DNA of 5,986 bases, from assembly GCA_030631085.1 (NCBI GenBank), contig DAOVLV010000132.1:1-5986 (forward strand), given 5' to 3'. The notes beneath the pieces are model-generated. The model searched no databases. It saw nothing but the letters and a program-made list of their open reading frames with translations, and was not told where the DNA came from. A program made the translations under genes and the position numbers. Position 1 is the stretch's first letter. Each line of letters begins with the position of its first letter. Below are positions 1-4,486 of the stretch, piece by piece. The stretch comes from Planctomycetales bacterium. Lineage in GTDB: Bacteria > Planctomycetota > Phycisphaerae > SM23-33.

Positions 1-574
1 GGCGTATTTTGCTGCCGGTGCGGACGCCGGGCGGGATTTTGACCTCGACCCGCTCGTTCCGGCCGTCAGGCCTGCGAATCTGGAACATTTGCGAACACCC
101 ATTGACCGCCTGCATGAACTCCAGCGTGATATGAGATTCTGCCACCGGGGTGGCGGGTTCGTCCTTCCCTGATGATCGTTTAGGTTTGCGTCGCATCCTT
201 CCGCCCAGTGCCGCCAGCAGATCGTTCAGGCTCATCCCGCTGAAGGGGCTGGAGGAGAAAATGTCTTCAAAACCGGATACTCCCCCTGGTGACGGACGGT
301 TTTGTGTATAGACTTTCGTCCATCCGGGCGCGCCGCCGCCGAAGCCAAACTGTCCGGGACCGGCATGTCCGAACTGATCGTACGCCTTTCGCTTTTTCGG
401 ATCCGACAGTACCTCGTATGCAGCGGTGGCCTCCTTGAACTTCCCGTCTGCATCGGAAGACTTATTCACGTCAGGGTGATATTTGCGCGCCAATCGACGA
501 TAGGCCGATTTTATCTGCTTGGCCGACGCCGAACGTTCCACGCCCAGGATTTCGTAGTAATCTCGTTGAGCCAT
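1..574 (-). CDS. J-domain co-chaperone, class II (CbpA/DnaJ-like), 3' end cut by window
   Basis: Reading the minus strand from ATG 574-572 gives 191 uninterrupted codons to the window edge. Residues 4-70 form a typical J domain: DYYEILGV at 5-12, the Hsp70-activating HPD motif at 33-35, and a helix-IV-type YDQFG at 65-69. A Gly/Phe-rich linker follows (about 70-112, including GQFGFGGG). From about residue 146 the sequence resembles the first C-terminal substrate-binding domain of DnaJ proteins (SHITLEFMQAVNG, then VEVKIPPGVRTGSKIR at 176-191). No CxxCxGxG zinc-finger repeat lies between linker and C-terminal domain, so this is a class II protein rather than canonical DnaJ. By family knowledge it stimulates DnaK ATPase and delivers cytoplasmic clients. 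Class II members are usually about 300-330 residues, so roughly a third is missing. A weak GGAAG (minus strand, plus positions 580-584) precedes the ATG. No CIRCE-type heat-shock operator is visible. Confidence 0.95.
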   Translation of the reverse strand, partial: MAQRDYYEILGVERSASAKQIKSAYRRLARKYHPDVNKSSDADGKFKEATAAYEVLSDPKKRKAYDQFGHAGPGQFGFGGGAPGWTKVYTQNRPSPGGVSGFEDIFSSSPFSGMSLNDLLAALGGRMRRKPKRSSGKDEPATPVAESHITLEFMQAVNGCSQMFQIRRPDGRNERVEVKIPPGVRTGSKIR

Positions 575-585
575 ATTTACTTCCA

Positions 586-614
586 ATTATAGGCATATCG
601 GTCGGCGACGACAA
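586..614 (-). promoter_or_regulatory. candidate sigma-70-type promoter of the J-domain gene
   Basis: On the minus strand, TTGTCG (plus 614-609) is followed after exactly 17 bases by a perfect TATAAT (plus 591-586). The -10 box ends only 11 bases before the ATG at 574, so transcription from it would start about 5 bases upstream of the start codon. The message would then be almost leaderless. The match is good, but no transcript data exist, and a promoter further upstream could be used instead. Confidence 0.45.
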
Positions 615-686
615 TACCGCCGTCCGGAACGATTTTTACCGCGAAAAGCCGAGTTGGAGACAGGAAAAAAAACTTTAAAATCTTTC

Positions 687-717
687 TTGCTACAAGCATG
701 AACATTGGTAATATAAT
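687..717 (+). promoter_or_regulatory. candidate promoter of the small gene at 807
   Basis: A perfect TATAAT lies at 712-717 in an A/T-rich stretch of the divergent intergenic region. TTGCTA at 687-692 is a 4/6 match to a -35 box, but the 19-base spacer is longer than ideal. Transcription would start near 724, giving an untranslated leader of about 80 bases that contains the hairpin at 787-804. The rest of the 575-806 spacer shows nothing else I can name. Confidence 0.35.
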
Positions 718-786
718 TGTAGTAGGATTTCATATCTCTCAATTGACTAAACACGGAGGTTGGTCGCGGGTATGGTACACGGAAGG

Positions 787-804
787 TCGGTCCGGAGGGA
801 CCGA
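787..804 (+). promoter_or_regulatory. hairpin with Shine-Dalgarno in its loop, upstream of GTG 807
   Basis: TCGGTCC (787-793) and GGACCGA (798-804) are perfectly complementary over 7 bp and enclose the four-base loop GGAG (794-797). That loop is the core of the Shine-Dalgarno string GGAGGGA (794-800), which ends 6 bases before the GTG start at 807. It is the best ribosome binding site in the area and favours GTG 807 over the in-frame ATG at 825, whose GAGAGG lies only 2 bases upstream. The hairpin partly masks the site, so it could modulate translation. That regulatory role is inference. Confidence 0.5.
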
Positions 805-806
805 GA

Positions 807-1004
807 GTGTTTGTAAGAGAGGACATGTCGCTTAGAGGTTATCGGCCAGGTAGGTATGGGCTACCTGAAGAGGCAAGCGAAGAGGCTCAAATAACCCGAC
901 TGGCGAACGTAGAGATATATGCCAGGCGGGTCAGGGCAGGGTTGCCTATCTTCAGGAATACCAGGGACATCCCCGTTGTCAGCGGGAATAAGTCCGGTAT
1001 TTGA
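807..1004 (+). CDS. small hypothetical protein, 65 aa
   Basis: The frame runs from GTG 807 to TGA 1002-1004. The start is chosen for the strong GGAGGGA upstream; an alternative in-frame ATG at 825 would give 59 residues. The product is soluble and basic, with no signal peptide or membrane segment. An acidic EEASEEAQ patch (residues 21-28), encoded by the near-tandem DNA repeat GAAGAGGC-AAGC-GAAGAGGC, leads into an amphipathic segment, then RLANVEIYARRVRAGLPIF at about residues 31-49 and a polar tail. A helix ending in Y-A-x-R-V-x-x-G-L-P-I-F resembles short uncharacterised proteins I recall from planctomycetes, but that is unverified memory. Codon use includes more AGG, AGA, ATA and CTA than the large genes nearby. 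The region is also rich in inverted repeats, so a non-coding RNA is the alternative. No function is proposed. Confidence 0.5.
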   Translation: MFVREDMSLRGYRPGRYGLPEEASEEAQITRLANVEIYARRVRAGLPIFRNTRDIPVVSGNKSGI

Positions 1005-1163
1005 AACCGTATCGGTTGATAAACTCGAAATAAGTGTCTTGACGGTATAAACCTCGTCGGGTCTGCCGCTTTAATTGGTCGGGCCGCGTCGGTGCGGGGT
1101 TTTCTCGTCTGGGCGAGATGAAAGCACGTCTTGTATCCCTTTTGCATTCCCGGAGCAGCACAC

Positions 1164-1193
1164 TTGACAGAGACTGCATCGGGCCGGTAACGT
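1164..1193 (+). promoter_or_regulatory. probable promoter of tRNA-Arg
   Basis: A perfect TTGACA (1164-1169) is followed after 18 bases by TAACGT (1188-1193), which keeps the most conserved T1, A2 and T6 of the -10 box. Transcription would begin about 1200, roughly 10 bases ahead of the mature tRNA 5' end at 1211. This is typical tRNA gene spacing. The rest of 1005-1210 shows only a short AACCG-TAT-CGGTT hairpin at 1005-1017, without a T-run. Confidence 0.5.
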
Positions 1194-1210
1194 GCTGACT
1201 TCTCACTCAA

Positions 1211-1284
1211 GCGCCCGTAGCTCAATTGGACAGAGCATCGGTCTTCGGAACCGAGGGTTACAGGTTCGAGTCCTGTCGGGCGTG
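1211..1284 (+). tRNA. tRNA-Arg, anticodon TCG (reads CGA)
   Basis: A full cloverleaf can be folded. The acceptor arm is GCGCCCG (1211-1217) with CGGGCGT (1277-1283). T8-A9 follow, then a D stem GCTC/GAGC (1220-1223, 1233-1236) around a loop with TTGG. The anticodon stem TCGGT/ACCGA (1238-1242, 1250-1254) holds the 7-base loop CTTCGGA, with anticodon TCG at 1245-1247. The variable region is 5 bases. The T stem ACAGG/CCTGT encloses TTCGAGT at 1265-1271. Discriminator G is at 1284. The 3' CCA is not encoded (TTA follows), so a CCA-adding enzyme is required. The first acceptor pair is G1-U72, a wobble. No mRNA-like extras or introns are present, and no 3'-end duplication marking an integrated element was found. 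Confidence 0.96.
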
Positions 1285-1286
1285 TT

Positions 1287-1442
1287 ATACCCGGCGCACA
1301 AATTTGATGTGCTGGTGAGAGATGAACGAGCCGCGACCACGCCGGAGCGGTCATATCGATTGCGAGAGTCTCACCGACCGCCCCCTGGCGGTCTCGTAAG
1401 GCCGATCCCCATACAAGGCGCGTTAACTTTGTGCGCCGGTAT
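1287..1442 (+). ncRNA. candidate multibranched structured RNA (or small palindromic element) directly after tRNA-Arg
   Basis: The region is bracketed by long complementary arms. ATACCCGGCGCACAAA (1287-1302) pairs with TTTGTGCGCCGGTAT (1428-1442) at every position except one bulged C. Outside this, 1281-1285 can pair with 1444-1448 (one G-U), with a T-T mismatch between. Inside are two further stems. GGTGAGA (1314-1320) pairs with TCTCACC (1369-1375) over 7 bp, enclosing a weaker GACC/GGTC or CCGC/GCGG helix at 1331-1352. Next to it is a perfect 7-bp hairpin, GACCGCC-CCCT-GGCGGTC (1376-1393). Together they give a three-way-junction shape of about 156 bases. No T-run follows the right arm, so it is not a simple intrinsic terminator. 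It lacks the hallmark sequences I would expect of SRP RNA, RNase P RNA or tmRNA. No protein is credible across it. A MITE-like element with terminal inverted repeats is the main alternative. Strand is assumed from the tRNA. Confidence 0.4.
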
Positions 1443-1562
1443 TACGCGCAGTACTTGAAACTTATCGGTAGTCCGTGCCGACTTGTACGGTGTTAAACAG
1501 TGTGATAGGCTTTGAACGTTCGCGGCGACGCGAATCGTCGTAACGTTTTAGATTGCTTGCGT

Positions 1563-1589
1563 TTGTGGGTTGGGAGTTTTTGATATTGT
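1563..1589 (+). promoter_or_regulatory. weak candidate promoter of the TPR gene
   Basis: An extended -10 motif, TG-A-TATTGT (1581-1589), follows a TTGTGG (1563-1568) at a short 15-base spacing. Transcription would start near 1596, about 35 bases before the ATG. Upstream, 1449-1562 contains a TTCGCG-GCGA-CGCGAA hairpin with a GNRA-type loop (1519-1534), inside two copies of AACGTT (1515-1520, 1542-1547). I see nothing else there. The evidence for a promoter is modest. Confidence 0.25.
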
Positions 1590-1630
1590 AAGGAAGCCTG
1601 AACTGGGTGCGAAGTGAGGATGGTGAACAT

Positions 1631-4327
1631 ATGAGAAAACGACAGGTCGTAATTGGCGTATTCCTGGTCGGATACCTCTGCTGCGGATTATGCGGGCAGG
1701 AAAAACCCGAGCAGAAAAAGGCGTCGCCTGCCGAAAAGGCCGAAAGGGTTCACAGATCGGCAATGAGTCAGTATCGTGCCGGGGAGTGGAGGCAGGCTGC
1801 CGGACTACTGGAAAAATACATCAAGGGATACCCGTCGCATGAATACGTACCGACGGCGTATATGGAGATGGCTTACTGCTGGGAACAACTGAAGGATTTC
1901 GATAAATACGAGAAAGCGCTCGACGAGGTGATCAGGCGTTTCGGCGGTTCTCCGGCATGGTATATTGCTCATGGCTCGAAACTGGCGCGCCGCAAGGCGA
2001 TCAAGGACAACGACGGATACCTGACGCTCCTGGAGTCGATGCTCCGTCGATCGCCCGAAGTACCGTTATTCCTGCACGGTGGTATCGGCCGACAGTACGG
2101 CATCTATACGCGATACGAGTACTACAATCGCCCCTTCGAGCCTGTCGCCGCCAGGATTGGTCGGTTTAATCGCGGGAGCGGATGGGCGCTTGACATCGCC
2201 CAAATGGCCGATATGCCCGAACGGGCTGAACGGGCACTGAAAATCCTGGAAAAGACCTTCAGACTGCGCGAAAAGGAACTCCCCATACACTGGCAGTACG
2301 CGCACGTATTACTCCTGAAAAAAGCGGGGAAAACCGAACTGTCCGAAACGACTTTCGGAAAATACCTCCAGACCTGGGGCAAAGACCCGCATGCAATCGG
2401 CCTCTGGTTGCTGAAAATCGCCGACGCAAAGGAACGCGGGGACGATAAAACGATCAAGGCGGGTTTTGAATATCTCATCAAAACCTGGCCTGGCGCGGGA
2501 AGCAAGTATTGCTATCATTACGTCGGACCGGGTTTCCATTGTGCGGTAGGGCAAACGTCTCTGGCTCTTGCCGTCTGGCAACGGTTGGAGGACCTGTACA
2601 AACAGGACAGGTTTGTCGATTACATTAAACTTGCCCGTTACTATCTAAAGGCACACACAGCCGCTGGTGGGTCTCGGTCCCGAGGCACAGTGGCGCACCG
2701 ATGCACATATATGGCTTTGCGTAAAGCCGGTAAAGGCGATAATTCCGGTATTCACCTGACATTGAAGTTGATAGACGACTTTTTCAAGGATGCGTGCCCC
2801 GTCGTTCAACGGTCGATCATTGTTCGCAGGCTCGAACTGTACAATGTTCTCAAGGAATACAATAAGGCGTCGAAATTGGCCACAGAACTCGTCGGTCCGA
2901 AGCACTGGTCGGCTGGGTCGTTCGCAGCGGTCAAGCGGTACGCCGACAAAAGTCAGGCCTTTGAGAAGATAGTGGCCTCGGCCCGTACGAAGTGGAAGAT
3001 TCCCACGCCCAACCCTTCCGGAAAGTCGGCAGTGCTGTTGACGAATCTCAAGACTCGGATTGGCGACGATCAGATGCGTCACGCCGAGGAAATTGCAGAG
3101 GAAATGTTCGCGAAGCACCGCGCCGAAGCCGAAACCATCAATGCCGTTAAAATGATGTGCGACTATTACTTCACGCACGTCCTTCCCAAACCTCGAGATA
3201 AATGGATGGACAGGATGGTGAAAACCTACCCATATCATCCGTCCACAGAAGCGGTTCTTCGCAACAAGATAACCGCCGAGAAAGCATCCAGGAAATACGA
3301 CAAGGTAGCAACGACGATCGACACCTTGCTGAACAACTTTCCAGGAATTGATGTGGGGCACACGCTATACCACTCCAGACGGCACTGTTACGATGCATCC
3401 AAGGACTACGCAGGTAAAGTAGTGTTCGCAAAGCGTATTTTCGGGTGCAGGGCCGATGCCGGAGAAGTGAACGCTTTGTCTGAAGTTGCCAGAGTGGAAC
3501 TTTCACGCTACAGCCGGGACAAGGATAACAAGGCCATTGGTGATTACTGGCTTGCCAAGGCCAAGAGACTCAAGGGCAAGTGCGGGCAACTTTATTGCCT
3601 GGTCCGTGCGTGGGGAGCCTACTTCGGGCTGTACAGTTACTACTATAACAGGCCTGAAAGCAGATGCCAGGACGGCGCAAAGACCGTCATCGGGATGATG
3701 CAGGGTCAGGATATGGACCCGGAACTGCGATGGATGATGGCGTTTTCGGACGTCAATCTTCTGGCCTATTGCGACGACGGCGCAGGCGCACTGAAGATTC
3801 TTAATGATCGACTTTCGAGCAAACCTGCATGGCGCGATTTGAGCCTCAGGCTGGACCTGGATGCACTCGGAAGGTCGCTCGGAAAGAGAAAGATGCACAA
3901 GGCGGCTCTTTTGCTTGCGACGAAGCTGAAAAAATGTTGTTACACCCGTCGGGACAAATTGGCAATCGAACAGATGCTGGCGTCGATGTACAACGCCGAA
4001 GAAAAATACGTTAAAGCGTCCAAACATTACCTGAAGATCGTCTATGGTTATCCTGTTCCCGCCCGGATGTATCCCTTCTTCGAGTCGGCCATGCGTGCAC
4101 TTCGTAAGGCAGAATCGCCCAGGTATCCCGCCGAGATGGAACGCTACATGAAAAAGATCAGCGGCGCACAGGACCTTGTTCCGGGACTGATGAGTCAACT
4201 CGGCGGATTCTACCTCATCAAAAATATATCCGTCGCAAATCGCTACTATAAAAAACTCGTCAAACGATATCCTGCCAGTAAAGGCAGAGAAACGCTGGGA
4301 AGAGCGATCGAAAAGCGACGCAAGTAA
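1631..4327 (+). CDS. secreted tetratricopeptide-repeat protein, 898 aa
   Basis: The ATG at 1631 is chosen over an in-frame GTG at 1607 because it begins directly with a signal peptide: MRKR, a hydrophobic core VVIGVFLVGYL, a Cys-rich CCGLCG at 17-22, then charged QEKPEQKK. AGGA at 1617-1620 and GGTGA at 1622-1626 are possible ribosome binding sites. TPR-like helical pairs are visible near residues 35-68 (SAMSQYRAGEWRQAA, ending in GYP), 72-105, about 773-807 (MLASMYNAEEKYVKASKHYL, ending in YGYP) and 852-886 (ending in KRYP). The middle is helical and Lys/Arg/Tyr-rich, and probably holds degenerate repeats of the same kind. By family knowledge TPRs bind proteins or assemble complexes; I see no catalytic motif. 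The Cys-rich end of the signal peptide does not form a good lipobox, so release by signal peptidase I is more likely than lipidation. The toroid/DUF4159 gene follows 159 bases downstream on the same strand. The exact role is unknown. Confidence 0.92.
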   Translation: MRKRQVVIGVFLVGYLCCGLCGQEKPEQKKASPAEKAERVHRSAMSQYRAGEWRQAAGLLEKYIKGYPSHEYVPTAYMEMAYCWEQLKDFDKYEKALDEVIRRFGGSPAWYIAHGSKLARRKAIKDNDGYLTLLESMLRRSPEVPLFLHGGIGRQYGIYTRYEYYNRPFEPVAARIGRFNRGSGWALDIAQMADMPERAERALKILEKTFRLREKELPIHWQYAHVLLLKKAGKTELSETTFGKYLQTWGKDPHAIGLWLLKIADAKERGDDKTIKAGFEYLIKTWPGAGSKYCYHYVGPGFHCAVGQTSLALAVWQRLEDLYKQDRFVDYIKLARYYLKAHTAAGGSRSRGTVAHRCTYMALRKAGKGDNSGIHLTLKLIDDFFKDACPVVQRSIIVRRLELYNVLKEYNKASKLATELVGPKHWSAGSFAAVKRYADKSQAFEKIVASARTKWKIPTPNPSGKSAVLLTNLKTRIGDDQMRHAEEIAEEMFAKHRAEAETINAVKMMCDYYFTHVLPKPRDKWMDRMVKTYPYHPSTEAVLRNKITAEKASRKYDKVATTIDTLLNNFPGIDVGHTLYHSRRHCYDASKDYAGKVVFAKRIFGCRADAGEVNALSEVARVELSRYSRDKDNKAIGDYWLAKAKRLKGKCGQLYCLVRAWGAYFGLYSYYYNRPESRCQDGAKTVIGMMQGQDMDPELRWMMAFSDVNLLAYCDDGAGALKILNDRLSSKPAWRDLSLRLDLDALGRSLGKRKMHKAALLLATKLKKCCYTRRDKLAIEQMLASMYNAEEKYVKASKHYLKIVYGYPVPARMYPFFESAMRALRKAESPRYPAEMERYMKKISGAQDLVPGLMSQLGGFYLIKNISVANRYYKKLVKRYPASKGRETLGRAIEKRRK

Positions 4328-4346
4328 TCTAAAGACCACAACAAAA

Positions 4347-4455
4347 TTAACCGCAGTCCGTAGGACTCTTCGAGAGATCGCAGAGATGTTTATTATAAAA
4401 AAAAATAAAAATAACAATAATATCTGTTTTTTATCTCTGCGTTCTTTGCGGTGAA
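4347..4455 (+). repeat. imperfect palindromic intergenic element with A/T-rich centre
   Basis: CGCAGAGAT (4379-4387) is perfectly complementary to ATCTCTGCG (4433-4441), and TTAACCGCA (4347-4355) pairs with TGCGGTGAA (4447-4455) at 8 of 9 positions. The left arm carries an extra 23 bases that fold into small hairpins: AGTCC-GTA-GGACT at 4355-4367, and CTCT-TCG-AGAG at 4366-4376. The 45-base centre (4388-4432) is almost pure A/T, unlike the GC-rich surroundings. A run of six T (4460-4465) follows the right arm, so the transcript could form a terminator- or attenuator-like structure just ahead of the next gene's ribosome binding site. The ACCGCAGAG/CGCAGAGA wording resembles dispersed intergenic repeats I recall from environmental genomes, but copy number cannot be checked here. 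Confidence 0.6.
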
Positions 4456-4473
4456 GTTCTTTTTTAAAAACAA

Positions 4474-4478
4474 AGGAG
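4474..4478 (+). promoter_or_regulatory. Shine-Dalgarno AGGAG that fixes the GTG start at 4487
   Basis: AGGAG lies 8 bases upstream of GTG 4487-4489, and the protein from that GTG begins with a classical signal peptide. No in-frame ATG comes earlier, and the next in-frame ATG (4592) would remove the signal peptide. The GTG is therefore the preferred start. Confidence 0.8.
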
Positions 4479-4486
4479 AAAAATCC

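Noticed and set aside
302..592. Plus-strand open frame of 96 codons
   Set aside because: It is the complement of the J-domain coding region, whose HPD motif and G/F linker settle the true strand.
1074..1117. Possible intrinsic terminator around CCGC-GTCGGT-GCGG followed by GGTTTT, and TCTCG/CGAGA
   Set aside because: The stems are only 4-5 bp and the T-run is short and interrupted, too weak to call.
887..1354. Minus-strand open frame of 155 codons
   Set aside because: It runs through the tRNA gene and into the structured element, which marks it as a chance frame.
1287..1442. Known RNAs considered for the structured element: SRP RNA, RNase P RNA, tmRNA, 6S RNA
   Set aside because: It lacks the GGAAG-type SRP tip, RNase P core strings and a tmRNA alanine-like acceptor. 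The multibranched form does not match the single long bulged helix of 6S RNA. A formal search was not possible.
1192..1458. Plus-strand open frame of 88 codons covering the tRNA and downstream arms
   Set aside because: The frame translates a tRNA and a palindrome. No protein is expected there.
1428..1500. Possible integron attC-like site (GTTAAAC near 1492, long palindrome upstream)
   Set aside because: The core-site consensus is not matched by a partner at the other end of the palindrome, and no integrase or gene cassette is present.
1620..1634. Minicistron ATG-GTG-AAC-ATA-TGA whose stop overlaps the TPR gene start (ATGA)
   Set aside because: It is only four codons with no properly spaced ribosome binding site. 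It is probably a coincidence of the leader sequence, although the ATGA overlap would allow translational coupling.
2645..3361. Minus-strand open frame of 238 codons
   Set aside because: It is antisense to the middle of the TPR gene, with no domain or credible start context.
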